In this document: piece after piece, positions 12,014 to 22,621 of the stretch
How the letters are laid out: each line of letters opens with the position of its first letter
Numbering within the stretch: position 1 is the first letter of the stretch
Origin: Periplaneta americana
Taxonomy: Eukaryota > Arthropoda > Insecta > Blattodea > Blattidae
Reading direction: 5' to 3'
DNA length: 64,000 nucleotides
Assembly: GCF_040183065.1 (NCBI RefSeq)
Contig: NC_091120.1
Span: forward strand, 21,332,208 to 21,396,207
The notes under the pieces: generated by a model
The model's input: only the letters and a program-made list of their open reading frames with translations
Database searches by the model: none
Told to the model about the DNA's origin: nothing
Position numbers and translations under genes: made by a program

Positions 12014-13031
12014 GTAGGCACTGAAGAACTGAGGGACATATACAATCAGTAAAAAATATCTCCATACAACCTAATAATTTATTCTCTTTTACATAATAAC
12101 ATATACAAAAGTAAAACAAAAACTTGCAGTTCCGTTTCTATAGATTATCCTGATGTATACTAACGGAATTATGTACAATAGTTTGAAAAATAAACAAACA
12201 AACTTGTAAATTATATTAAATGAATCTGAAAACCAAAAACATAATAAAACAAAAGTCTCCGTACACTACAGTTTACGAGGCCTGTCTAAAAAGTATCCGA
12301 CCTTTAGCCAGAAAAAATATTTCAAATACCTGACGGGGTTGGGACCCTAATCCCCTTCAAAGTAGGCCCCTTGTGCTTGCACACACTTAGCCCACCGATC
12401 CTTCCACTGCCGGAAACACCTCTGGAAGTCTTCTTTTGGAATGGTGTTCTTAATATCCTGTAATAAAAGCACATGGACTTAATTTTATGGCAGACTTCAA
12501 ATAAATGAAAATATATGAAGATTTGATGCGCAATTTTTATGCGAGATTGTGACTTACATTTGTACTTATTTTCTCTTGTAGGTGGATGCAAGTCTAAATC
12601 GTGCAATGAAGAAAGGAAGCCTTAACAAGACTGCATTGAAAGTACAGTTAATGAGACTGAAAGGAAAAGCTGTTGGTTCTAAAGGAATACCAACAACAGA
12701 CAGAGTGTACTTCTTAGTGTATTCTCCATTAACAGTTCCCCAAAAAAGTAAAGCTGTTTTTGTTGCAAAGCAGTGGTCCGTTGGAAGAGTAATTGATTCA
12801 GTTGCAGATGCTTGTAATGTCCCAAACAGAAACAATGAAAACATTGCAAAGAAGCTAAGAATCTTTCACCAACATAATGGGCAGATAGTGTGCATAGAAA
12901 TGGAAAGAAAACTGGAAGAACTTCTAAAGGACGGATTGGTAAATGATGGAGAGACTTTGATTTTGGAATATATTACAGATAATGATTCTGATTCCCATAA
13001 CCTTAAAAATTTAGAATTATATAAGGATTAA
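11633..13031 (+). CDS. ZFAND1: AN1-type zinc finger protein 1 (two coding exons)
   Basis: In human cells ZFAND1 brings p97/VCP and the 26S proteasome to arsenite-induced stress granules for their clearance. Coding exons are 11633-12013 and 12582-13031, joined in phase 0 (DRQ|VDASLN), about 276 residues against 268 in human. The first AN1 finger uses Cys10, Cys15, Cys25, Cys28, Cys33, His36, His42, Cys44. The second uses Cys64, Cys69, Cys79, Cys82, Cys87, His90, His93, Cys95. A charged linker follows (about 100-127, KEREKWEAPRKQFELAK). The second exon carries the LNRAMKKGSLNKTALKVQLM helix and a ubiquitin-like C-terminal part (DRVYFLVYSPL ... DGETLILEYI). The ATG is 5 nt after a TTACAG acceptor, so a 5' untranslated exon exists upstream. 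The frame is intact. Confidence 0.95.
12280..12450 (-). mobile_element. 3' end of a mariner-type transposon inside the ZFAND1 intron
   Basis: On the minus strand the translation reads IPKEDFQRCFRQWKDRW followed by AKCVQAQGAYFEGD, the C-terminal signature of mariner transposases (WKxRWxKCxxxxGxYFEGD). It then runs to an end resembling a mariner TIR (GAGGCCTGTCTAAAAAGTAT on the plus strand). Only the last ~50 codons remain. Confidence 0.8.
12582..13031 (+). CDS. ZFAND1: ZFAND1 coding exon 2 (ubiquitin-like part)
   Basis: 149 codons plus stop, opening VDASLNRAMKK after a TTCTCTTGTAG acceptor. It ends NLELYKD-stop. AATAAA signals follow at 13130-13135 and 13236-13241. Confidence 0.93.
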   Translation: MDASLNRAMKKGSLNKTALKVQLMRLKGKAVGSKGIPTTDRVYFLVYSPLTVPQKSKAVFVAKQWSVGRVIDSVADACNVPNRNNENIAKKLRIFHQHNGQIVCIEMERKLEELLKDGLVNDGETLILEYITDNDSDSHNLKNLELYKD

Positions 13032-13129
13032 TTTTTACATAAAATATTGTGTGTGTGTGTTTGCATCTTGGGTACTTAATAATTTAACTATATTTAAATA
13101 GAAAGAAAGAATGGTGAAATCGGAAAATG

Positions 13130-13135
13130 AATAAA
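13130..13135 (+). terminator. Probable ZFAND1 polyadenylation signal
   Basis: AATAAA about 100 nt after the stop codon; a second AATAAA stands at 13236-13241. Confidence 0.5.
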
Positions 13136-13609
13136 ATACTAAACTACTATAAGTTGAAAATTACAAAAGTTGTGGGCTTGTTGTGTGGTTATTTTTCATT
13201 ATGTTTTTATTTGTTGTATGAAGGTATGGAAAATTAATAAAAACATATGATTGAAGTATAATTTTCTTGTAGAAACCTGTAGGATAAGAAATGACCACAA
13301 TATTGTTACACAATCATTGATTTTACCTGTAACATAAAGTGCTTTTAAAACAAATGTGAAACTGTTGATGCACTGCTATTAAATTGCAATTCTTGGCAGA
13401 TCCCACAAGGTATGGTGAACAAGGCAGCTAAGTTTCCTCAAAAAACTTCAATTTCCTTTGTTATTATCATTCCACAATTTTTTCATTATCATCATGCCTT
13501 CATGTCATCAGCTCGCTAGTTTAAAATGACATGAAATTCAAGAGTATCTTACCTACTTATCACCAAAATTCAAGTGTCTATTCTTTACAGACACTGCACA
13601 AACATAACT

Positions 13610-14830
13610 CTAACAATTGTCGCACCATCGGATCTGTGCCCCTTCAGCGCTGTCGTCATTCTTGGAAAAGTTAACGCCTCTACTCACCCCATTCCATCAG
13701 TTTCTCTCCCACTACGTCAAACAGCAGGCCACGAACCTTGCCGAATAGGGATGTTGCCAAACTTCCGCCAAACAGTGTCATGTCTCTTGAATATTGCTTA
13801 TAATAATGTAAGGTTAATTATTACTTATTCATAATTTAATTTAAGTAGGTCTAATGATGCTGACTGACTTACGATTGTTTGCAGATAATTATATTATTAC
13901 AGTGGATGTTTATTGGTTAAATTGAAATTACATCAGAAACATTATCGCTTTGCCAGCATTTTTTAACAGTATAATGTGGATGTATCCATGTTTCGTCTAA
14001 ATACACAATATACTTTCCTTCTCTCCGAAATTTCGCAATTTTTCTTAAATAACTGGCCCTCCATGCTACAGTATCATTTCTTTCAATAAAAGTACATCTT
14101 GTATTTCTACAGTTTTTAAATCTAAATCCCATGTCTCGAATCACTTTCCGTAGCGTTTCTCTCCCTCCTTGGAAATTTATTGCTTCTCTCGCAACCTTCA
14201 ATAATTTCTCCAATGTCGGAACTTCTTTCTGCATCGTATAAAATTCTTGTATCTTTCTTCTTAAAATACATCTGTCCATATCATCTACAAGAATTAAAGG
14301 TTCCCTTGGTCTGTTCTTCCCTGGTGACTCTAGCTTTTCATCTCCTGCACAGACTCCCTCTCTCCTGATTTTCTTTATTAGGCGCACTGACCTGCCTATA
14401 TAAATTACATAAAAAAGTTGTATTATATTAGTATTAGTTAAGTAAGTAATTTTAATATGTAATCAATTGAAATAAAATAAGCCTCACATGTGATCGCAGC
14501 TGCTCTTTTCGTTGCCTGATTTATAGGAAACAGATATTGACCTGTTTGTTTCTCTTCATCGCAAAATGCTATTACTTGCTTAATGATATTTCTTTCACCA
14601 CTCCGTGCTACAGTATTCATGTTGAGTTGACAACACTGGACTGCAAGTGCAAATAAACTGTCCCGCAAGAAGGCTCAAAATTGTGAGTAGTGGGAGAGAG
14701 AAAGAGAGAGGGATAGAAAAGAGAGAAATAGGAATACAGGGAGGGAAATGAATTGCCGAGGCTGAAAAGGAATTATGGTTCAGTTCGCATATCTTACGGG
14801 GGCACAGATCCGATGGTGGGACTATACTAG
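13610..14830 (-). mobile_element. IS630/Tc1-like DNA transposon remnant with spliced transposase
   Basis: Inverted ends share CACCATCGGATCTGTGCCCC (about 13625-13644, complement near 14798-14817). The exact outer ends and target site are unclear. The minus strand encodes an N-terminal piece (from about 14630; GERNIIKQVIAFCDEEKQTG ... NQATKRAAAIT) and, after an intron with GTGAGG donor and TATATAG acceptor (about 14395-14482), a helix-turn-helix and linker (RLIKKIRREG ... RETLRKVIRDMGFRFK). The catalytic-core start is YIVYLDETWIHPHYTVKKCW (first Asp). The core ends soon after, so the second and third acidic residues are missing: a deletion derivative. Confidence 0.75.
13917..14387 (-). pseudogene. 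Transposase exon 2 (DDE_3-like), C-terminally truncated
   Basis: Open for 156 codons. The YLDETWIHPHYTVKKCWQ block is the first catalytic-Asp motif of IS630/Tc1-type transposases. Continuity with the upstream N-terminal exon (14483-14668) through a short in-phase intron suggests the ancestor was spliced. Confidence 0.7.
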
Positions 14831-14848
14831 CCTAATGGAAAAATGACA

Positions 14849-15198
14849 ACTACTGTCTGTCCAAGTGGTTATGTTTGACTGCCTCCATGGTCTGTGTTCA
14901 GCATGCTGGCTTCCAGATCAGGAGATCCCGGGTTCGATTCCCGGGATCGGCTCTCGGTGAATTTTTCTTGAAGAAGAGGAATTCCTTGGGTGTCTAGAGT
15001 CTGGAAATTTGTATGAATGTGAGTGTGATTGTGAGTGTGCCGGGTTAATATTAATTAACCAATCATCACAAATATAAAAATACATCAGGACTGTCGCTGC
15101 GCAGTAACCTGAACACACGTTTCAGCGTCACATTGTTGACAAGTAACTCCATCTGTTGGCACAACCATAAAGCAGATGCTACAGAGTTACCAACAACG

Positions 15199-15271
<73 letters not shown>

Positions 15272-15498
15272 TGGTTATGTCGCAGGGTCGAAACAGGGAA
15301 AATCACGTGACAATTACTTATTTACCAGAGTCCTTTTCTTTAGATTATTTTAAACAGTTGTATAATATTACGCAGGCTTCCAATTTCGTACTACAGCAAA
15401 TACTTTCAGGAAAGAGGCCACTAGTCTTTACAGAGGGGCCAGTAGAAATGGGTGGGGGAAACTGGGATGCAACATAACCACTTGGACAGATAGTAGAG
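14849..15498. mobile_element. MITE with CTACTRTCTGTCCAAGTGGT ends, interrupted by a SINE
   Basis: CTACTGTCTGTCCAAGTGGT (left, about 14850) and the complement of the right end (about 15471-15498) form the inverted termini. Without the inserted SINE the element would be about 250 bp. Its interior shows no recognised protein. Confidence 0.7.
14875..15268 (+). mobile_element. tRNA-headed SINE (group D) with 12-bp target duplication
   Basis: Flanked by AAGTGGTTATGT at 14863-14874 and 15269-15280. The head contains a B box (GGGTTCGATTCCCGG near 14930), then GTGAATTTTTCTTG, and the tail is a long (AT)n tract (about 15208-15268). It sits within the left terminal repeat of a MITE. Confidence 0.88.
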
Positions 15499-17435
15499 TT
15501 TACAGTCTCCTTCATATTAGAAGTCAGTTGGCGCACAGGAAAATGGAGATGCAGAATACACAGGAAGAAAGATAGAAAGCAAACTGTAATGTCATTCCAC
15601 AAGATTCAGTGATACATTCCTGTACTCTAGCAATGTTGGACTTAACAATCCACTGTCTCCTTTCCACTTAAAAAACTTCAAATTGAGCAAATCAACTGTC
15701 TTGCCTATCAATAAAAGAGACGATTCTTGTAGTCTCTAATAGTGAAGTTTTAATAATATGCGGTATTATAAAATTTTTTTTTAGAATAAAATTACTCTTT
15801 GAACACAATTTAGAATTGAGTAATCACAATTTCGCCAGCCATGTACACAGCAAAGAATCTGGCAAATGGGTAACTCTAATTAGTTCATTATACTACACCG
15901 CATCACCATATGCATACAGACTTTCTAAAATAGGTGCTTTTCAACATGACGAGCACAACAGTATGTTATGCAGATATCCTGCAGAAATAATTGTAAGAAA
16001 TGTATGGTTTCGTTTTTAGGATTTATTTAGGGCTAAATAATAATGATTTTAAATCTTGTATTACATTATCTCACTTTCAAACATTTGAGTTTCTAAATAC
16101 TCGTAAATTTTCATGCTAAATAAATTATCTTACTTTATAATGACTGCAATTAATACAAAATTGTTTGACATGGATATAGTATCTTTACATTAATTATTTA
16201 CAAAACTGTTTCTTTCATAGTTTACTAGAAAGAACATCATGGTAAGTCACTTCCACATCATAGCAACACACTACAATGAACTCTAAACATGCAGGAATGA
16301 TTCAGCAAACACAGCACTTTACTTCTCTTACTGTCATTACTTCCAAATTTTACAGTACTGTCGAAACTTTTTCCCCCCTTCAAGATGAAACAAGAACGCA
16401 CAAAAAATTTAATAAAACTGAATTTTACTATAACATTTTCAAGCCGTTGCTAAGAGAGATTTCTACAAATAAACTCAACAATTAAAACATTGTTGCTATG
16501 TCATTAGGCAGACGTCTCCAAAAGCGTACTCACGAGTAAGCACCTGAACAGAACCGAAGCCAGTACATAATGCGCGCACTCCGCCTCACCCATCCCCACC
16601 TGTACTGTACTCAATGTTTATGCGCAAACGAAGAGCAGTGGCGGACTGCCATTATCATTGTGTTGGAATGTTCGACCGTTTCACAATGTCTTCTAATCAT
16701 GGACGTAGTACATTCAAGGATGAAAGGGAAGAGAAATATATTTTCGTGTTAGTGGGAAGAATATGAAATGTTTAACTTGTTCGAAAAATCTTAAGAGTGT
16801 GTTAAAATTCAACATGTGAAAATAATTTATTTTGGGACGTCTGTATAACTGTTGGTTATACATAATAATAAGTATATTACGATACGTTTACACTCAGTTT
16901 CGTAACATATTATACTTACAGTTTTCGTTTCATTTTAGGTGAAATACATACAAATGTTTTGATAAATTTGAAACAAGAAAATACAAACACAAATCACACA
17001 CGTATCCTCAGTCTTAAACAAAAAAACTTCTTGCTAGCTTTGTTCTAACTTGGAATATTGGAAAATCAATGAAGCCCTTTACAGAATGAGCATTTGTAAA
17101 ATCGTGCATACAGAATGTCTTCTAGATGTAATGCGAAATGAATTGTTCCATTATTGAACATTCCCCAATCAAAAGTAGAAGCTTCCTAGTATGTCAAAAT
17201 AATATACAAACGTATGATATCTCTTATCCTTTCGATGTTATTATTTGTAAACACAAGGGAGATCGTTGCCACAATCCCTCACTGACCGCTCCCATTTGTT
17301 GAGGTACGAGTCTCTCCCCCTTCTCTACAGCACACTGTGTTCGGCGGGCAGCATTGGGATCATGAATGATTATACGTGTTTTGGAGACCTCTGTCATTAG
17401 GGAACTTGTACCATATTTACTTGCGTAACTACAAA
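15499..17435. other. Intergenic stretch without recognised gene
   Basis: No gene was recognised. A weak TIR pair (CAGACGTCTCCAAAAG near 16510; complement near 16830-16846) may mark a ~340-bp MITE. Short open frames here have no recognisable domain. Confidence 0.45.
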
Positions 17436-17660
17436 GAGTTCCTATGCAGACCAGTCCCACTCCAATCTCTACCTAACAAAATCTGTTGTCAGGTGGCAAG
17501 TGGCCATATGCTGGCATATGGACAGGTCCATGCACACTTCCCTATGCAGACCGGTGTCACTCCACCCCTTACCGATAAGCTTCCTCAGGCCAGGCACTCC
17601 GTACTATGGTCATTAAGCCGATGGAACATTACTAGCTGGAACCAGTCTGCATAGGAACTC
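17436..17660. mobile_element. Small TIR element with GAGTTCCTATGCAGACY ends
   Basis: GAGTTCCTATGCAGACC at 17436 is mirrored at 17641-17660, giving a ~225-bp element. An internal GACCGGTGTCACTCC copy shows partial self-repetition. The foldback element that follows was inserted at its right edge. Confidence 0.6.
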
Positions 17661-17667
17661 TCTGTAT

Positions 17668-18080
17668 AATTAATTGATTAACTAGCGGACTTACTTGTGT
17701 TAATTATGTAAGTTTGTGCGGTTTACAGTTGTTTCGGTGCTTCATCACACCATCCTCAGAGCCTAGTAGATCTCGGCGTTATCTCGAACTTCTCTGCCTG
17801 TTATGTGGGTGCGTTTGATTGTTGAAAGGTGTTGAAAAGTGGAGTCAAATAGTGTGTGTGTACTGAAATTGATCTGTGTGTTGAGAATTTGATCGGGGTG
17901 TGTTTTAGTGTGTTTGTATATTTCGTATTATTCTAGTGTGTTGAGTTTTTGGTTTTTGGGTTGTATGTGTAACGGCTGTAAGCCGCACAAACTTACATAA
18001 TTAACACGAGTAAATCCGCTAGTTAATCAATTACTTATATTCAAGTGTTAAAAGTAGTGTACACAAGATTCAAAATGGAT
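17668..18080 (-). mobile_element. Foldback retroelement with hammerhead-like motif, copy 1 (Penelope-like?)
   Basis: Direct repeats of 13 bp (GAACTCTCTGTAT) at 17655-17667 and 18081-18093 delimit a 413-bp insertion. About 50-bp arms, ATTGATTAACTAGCGGACTT at the left and its complement at the right, are inverted. About 45 bp beyond the right arm (ATTCAAGTGTTAAAAGTA...) belongs to the element and is unpaired. A hammerhead-like core lies at 17720-17763 on the minus strand. Variable-length 11-13-bp target duplications with inverted ends fit Penelope-like elements better than cut-and-paste transposons. No protein-coding part remains. Confidence 0.65.
17720..17763 (-). ncRNA. Candidate type I hammerhead ribozyme motif, copy 1
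   Basis: Minus strand reads GGCT, CTGAGGA, a GGTG...CACC stem, GAAA, CAACTGTA, then AACC. The order stem I / CUGANGA / stem II / GAAA / short stem III with NUH / stem I is that of type I hammerheads. One extra U after CUGAGGA and a mismatch in stem I make activity uncertain. Confidence 0.4.
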
Positions 18081-18184
18081 GAACTCTCTGTATGTTTTTG
18101 TTGGCATTATGGTCAATTTGAAGACTAATAATACAAGTACTATATTAAGTACTGCTGTCGAAAAACAGGACACTGTACAATATA

Positions 18185-18715
18185 CAGGGTGGAAGTGAAA
18201 TAACTCTGCAGATTTTCAGAGCAAATACCATATTGGTGAATAGTTCTAATTTTTCCAGAAAAAATGTGTTTTTTTTTTCCTCCCAAATGTTTAACACCCT
18301 TTTATTGCGATAACTACTGAGAGTAGGATCGTGAATTTCGTCCATATGGATAGGAAATCTAATAAATAATAATTTATTGCTCTGGCATATTTCAATAGCG
18401 TGGATCGTTTTCATGTAAATTTAATTTAAAAACCATTAATTTGAAGCCACTGAATGATGCAACCAGATTCTAATGTTGTAGTCACAGAAGAAGGTTCACG
18501 TAGCGAGAAAGACCTGAGTTTGTTGACCTCTTACATCTGTATTATGAGAAGAAAGAGGACTATGTTAGCAGCGATGTTGCCAGACTGCTGAAATTTCCAA
18601 ATAAATTTTCTAATTAACCATGCATTTAATCACAAAACGTAATACAGATTTTCTATTCATTTAACTGTATCCTATCGCCCCTTTTAATCTGCAAGATTAT
18701 TTCACTCCCACCCTG
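18185..18715. mobile_element. TIR element (MITE, TA target), CAGGGTGGAAGTGAAATAA ends
   Basis: CAGGGTGGAAGTGAAATAA at the left and the complement TTATTTCACTCCCACCCTG at the right, each followed by TA, define a 531-bp element. The interior has no recognised coding sequence. Confidence 0.82.
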
Positions 18716-20115
18716 TATATCCCATTACAAATGGTAAACAAATTGCACGAATTATATCCATATTTCTTTTCCTTTTTAGAGAAAATACAAATGTTCACAT
18801 TTCTTCATTTCTACACATGCTAGGAATACTAATTTTGGCATGGGTAAAAAAACAGCTAATAAAATTTGCACAGAGCCTTTCAACGAATGATTGAGTTTTC
18901 AACGTTCTATAGATTTATGATATGGTACTCCAAGCTAGAATTCCATTCTGAAATAATTCCAAAGACTTTTATCAATTTTAAAAACCTAACATCCTCAGCA
19001 TTATATGGTAACCACTGAGAACGGACTTCTTAGTACTTTTCACTGCAAGTATAACTATATAGCTATACTGATAAACAGTTTCTAAGGGAGGTATTTTCAC
19101 CGGTTCCGACTTAACTGATACTCATTTTTAGTTTCTGCATTCTCTCATTACATTGCCAGTTTCAATACACATAACATGACTGTTGACTAGCATATAGGCT
19201 AATATACTAATATTTGGTATTATAGTCCCGTCGCTCTAATTTCCGGCAGCCAATCGCGTTGCAGGTCGGCCACATTTAAATGTGTGTGTCTTGTGATTCG
19301 CTTATGAAGACGTTATTCATTTCTTAAGGCTCGATAAATACTTAATATAATCGCCCGCCATTTAGGCTCTTTCGTTGGCGTTCGCAGAAAGCACATGAAG
19401 ACGTTATTTGCCGCTCAATTACAGTGCAGTTGATTTATTATCATAGGAGCTACGACATGATAATGTTTAACGGTGTGGCAAATAGATTCCTCGTATGGTA
19501 GCTCGGCAACGAAAGAACAAAAATGGCGAACGATACTACCTACCTAGACTTTATAGAGCCTTCACTTCCTAAGACGTAAGCAGAGAGGAGTCATGACGGT
19601 AATAACAACGTTGCGACTATAGAAAAGCTGAAACTATACTTTATCCAGTCATTCTTTTTGTGCGTGATTATTAGAAATGCCTGTCCAAATATTAGTTATT
19701 CAGTTAAGTATTTTTAATAACATTCAGTTCTTATGACTCTCGAGTTCACAGTGCAGTTCTGAATTTATTATAGTCCTTTCTATACATCCGGGCATGTTAA
19801 AATGAAGAACACATTTAAGAGTCGAAGAATAGACTCACTTCTGTAAACGAAATATCATCACTGGTCTATATATTACATACAGATGAGCTGCTGTCTACGG
19901 TTTCTGTTTTTGTACCTGTCATTACTGCATGAAAAGTCCTGTCTTTTATTATCTCACATAACAAATTACACTGTAAAACACTTGCAACTAGATAGTCAGA
20001 GAGCAGCCTTAGAGAGCCTCAATTGTACGTATTTTGAGTTATAAGAAAACCTTAAGGTTGATTGTTAAAGAAATAAAAATTGAATCAGCTACTTCTCAAT
20101 ATAAATATTCATAAG
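18716..20115. other. Intergenic stretch without recognised gene
   Basis: No gene and no clear repeat boundaries were recognised. Confidence 0.4.
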
Positions 20116-20425
20116 AATATAATCAGGGGCGGATGCAAGGGGGGGGATTAAGGGGATATATCCCCTCGCGAAATTTTGAGAAAAAATACGAAACAAGAAA
20201 AACAAATAATATTAATTTTAATTCGTGAATGCACGTAGGAATTAGAGAGTTTTCCACGTAAATTCTCTTTGCTAAAGTGTTAAATTCCAAGAACTGCAGG
20301 AAGACAAACACAGAGTTCTTACTTCAAGACAGAGAGTCATGGAGGGTATTTTAGGCTTTTAATTTTCCTTCTCTTCTTAGACTATTTCATTAGTCAGCTC
20401 AAGGACAGGTTTTTAAATCATAAGA

Positions 20426-20630
20426 TGGCCCGGGTTCGAATCCCGGTCGGGGCAAGTTACCTGGTTGAGGTTTTTTCCGGGGTTTTCCCTCAACCCAATA
20501 CGAGCAAATGCTGGGTAACTTTCGGTGCTGGACCCCGGACTCATTTCACCGGCATTATCACCTTCATTCCATTCAGACGCTAAATAACCTAGATGTTGGT
20601 ACAGCATCGTAAAATTACCCAATACAACAA
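20426..20630 (+). mobile_element. SINE group A, 5'-truncated, 13-bp target duplication
   Basis: TTAAATCATAAGA stands on both sides (20413-20425 and 20631-20643). The body starts at the B-box part of the head (GGTTCGAATCCCGG) and continues CAAGTTACCTGGTTGAGG to the shared body and tail. Confidence 0.9.
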
Positions 20631-20783
20631 TTAAATCATAAGAGAATCCTAAAGTCCATACAAACTTTTCTGCCTAAAAACATAGTGCGAGCATCAGATG
20701 AAGATTTAGAAACTGCTGTTCAGGTTGTAGTAAATTAGTGGCCCAATGATGTTGATGCATCACCAGAGTCTTTCTTCAATAAA

Positions 20784-21110
20784 TTGAAGATGTGGAGAAG
20801 AAATTTCCTTGATCAGAAAAATCTTCACCTAATACCTACTGATTTTGTATCATCTTTGAACAGGTGCAATGAAATTATTTTTCCCTGCACTTGCAAGGTG
20901 CTGAAACTTTTCTGCACGTTGCCTGCAACTACAGCAACGCCAGAACAGTCATTCTCAACATTGCGGTATTTGAAGACTTACTTGAGGAGCACGATGGGAG
21001 CAGACAGATTAAATGGACTGGCCTTGATGTATATACATAAAAATGTAGAAGTAAAAGCTCATGAAGTACTGGATGAAATGTCTAAGAAGCCTCGTCGCCT
21101 TCTTCTGTAA
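20784..21110 (+). pseudogene. hAT transposase C-terminal dimerisation domain fragment
   Basis: FCTLPATTATPEQSFSTLRY followed by LKTYLRSTMGADRLNGLALM is the conserved hAT C-terminal dimer motif (TxxxERxFS...K...R..M...RL..L) as seen in ZMYM1-like transposases. The upstream frame (LPKNIVRASDEDLE...) is interrupted. Confidence 0.85.
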
Positions 21111-21155
21111 ATGCCATTCTGTCATTGTTTTTGTACTGCATTCATTGTAAATGTT

Positions 21156-21383
21156 AAAATAAAAAAATTATGGTTTATTTAACAACGCTCGCAATTGCCG
21201 AGGTTATATCAGTGTCGCCAGTGTGCGGAATTTTTTCCTTCAGGACTTCTTTTACATGCCAGTAAATCGACTGATATGAGGCCTGTCTCATTTAAACACA
21301 CTTAAATGCCATCGAGCTGGGTTGGGGTAGAACCTGCAACTTCGAGCACAGAAGGCTATACCGACTATGCTACTCAGGCCAAC
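21156..21383 (-). mobile_element. SINE group C with 11-bp target duplication
   Basis: TTGTAAATGTT flanks both ends (21145-21155, 21384-21394). The body reads on the minus strand from a degenerate tRNA-like head (about 21310-21383) to a tail complementary to TTTATTTAACAACGCTCGCA. Confidence 0.85.
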
Positions 21384-21857
21384 TTGTAAATGTTTGTGAC
21401 TCATTACTCCATTTTTACTATCTCCTCAAATCCCTCCCCGAAAAAAATCCTGCATCCGCCCCTGAATATAATATTATATCCTTACAATTTGCAGTGGAGC
21501 AGTCCATTTAAAATATATCATCAGTGAATATAATTTGCGTCAATTTCTGCCTGATGGACAATACTCGTTCAACTGCAACTGATCCATACATAGATAAATT
21601 AGATGTCGATCACTAAAGACATGACAGTACATTACATCATATTGATTTTTATCATCTCTTCAGTAACTGACTTAAGTCTGAAATAAACAGAAAAAGATAA
21701 TTAATTGTTTCGTACATCAACTGCTATTCACGATTGATTAAAAACAATGATCTTTGTTCATTATTGATAATTTTTTTAACATGTCAGCAAGAGATCACGA
21801 AAAGTCAATGACGCAAGTAAATGTAGTACGTTCTTGTATCTCGATGTACGTACTGTA

Positions 21858-22249
21858 CAGTAGTGGCAAAAAAAAAACCAGACCGACCCTTGTAGCTGAT
21901 TTCGGAGCCTTGTTCACTCCAGAGCACGATAGACTGGTAACTAAGACTTTCGTGGTTCGAATCCTGCCTGGGAAGGAAACTTTTTTTTGTTCCTTATTCA
22001 AATGTATTCCCAATACTTTTCGATTGCAGCGATATTTTACTACTTAACTAATTTATTATTCCCTGGACATGAATTTTACCAGCAATCGAAAAGTATTGGG
22101 AATAAATTTGAATAAAGAATGAAAAAAAGTTTCCTTCCCAGGCAGGATTCGAAACACGAAAGTCTTAGTTACCAGTCTATCGTGCTATGGAGTGAACAAG
22201 GCTCTGAAATCAGCTACAAGGGTCGGTCCAGTCTTTTTTGCCACTACTG
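21858..22249. mobile_element. Foldback MITE, CAGTANTGGCAAAAAA family, copy 2
   Basis: TA-flanked, 392 bp. Left and right halves are complementary almost throughout (arms of about 190 bp around a centre near 22055). Each arm carries a tRNA-like B box in GGTTCGAATCCTGCC / its complement. Outer ends match the 7910-8297 element. Confidence 0.88.
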
Positions 22250-22487
22250 TACATAGTTCGTTCCTACGCCACTCTTCAATACTGTCACCGTTTCTCACAA
22301 GGAAAACTTTTCATCACACCCCTTTCACATCTTAATGGAATATAGCTAATTTCGAAGCTCATGAAAACGAGAATAAGAAACAACCTTGAAAATATGCTTA
22401 AGTTGCTTCTAAAGGGCGCAAGTCCTAGTTAAAAGTTACTACATGCTAATAGATATACTGCAATACTTTATCATTATACCATCGTTT

Positions 22488-22560
22488 GCATAGCTCATCC
22501 GATTAGTGACGTGCCTTTCGAGTAGAAGTTCTGTGTTCGATTCCCGGCTACTTCTTACTT
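22488..22560 (+). repeat. tRNA-like SINE head
   Basis: GCATAGCTCATCCGATTAGT resembles an A box and GTGTTCGATTCCCGGC a B box 40 nt further on. The spacing fits a tRNA-derived head. No acceptor stem pairs convincingly, so not a tRNA gene. Confidence 0.5.
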
Positions 22561-22621
22561 TTTGTTCTTTTAAAAACAAAAACGTGTAGAGGGCAGGACT
22601 TCTGACCGATAGAAACATACA

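Larger units (their letters stand above)
20124..21464 (+). mobile_element. hAT deletion derivative keeping the transposase C-terminus; two SINEs inside
   Basis: Ends CAGGGGCGGATGCA / TGCATCCGCCCCTG with perfect 8-bp target duplications AATATAAT (20116-20123, 21465-21472), diagnostic of hAT. A 327-nt open frame at 20784-21110 carries the hAT dimerisation block. Group A and group C SINEs are inserted at 20426-20630 and 21156-21383. The N-terminal and most of the catalytic region are absent. Confidence 0.92.

Noticed and set aside
11934-12119. Open frames antisense to ZFAND1 exons, also at 12566-12844
   Set aside because: They mirror real ZFAND1 exons and extend through splice sites; no independent support.
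15345-15602. 85-codon minus-strand frame in the interrupted MITE
   Set aside because: It crosses the MITE's right end and shows no domain.
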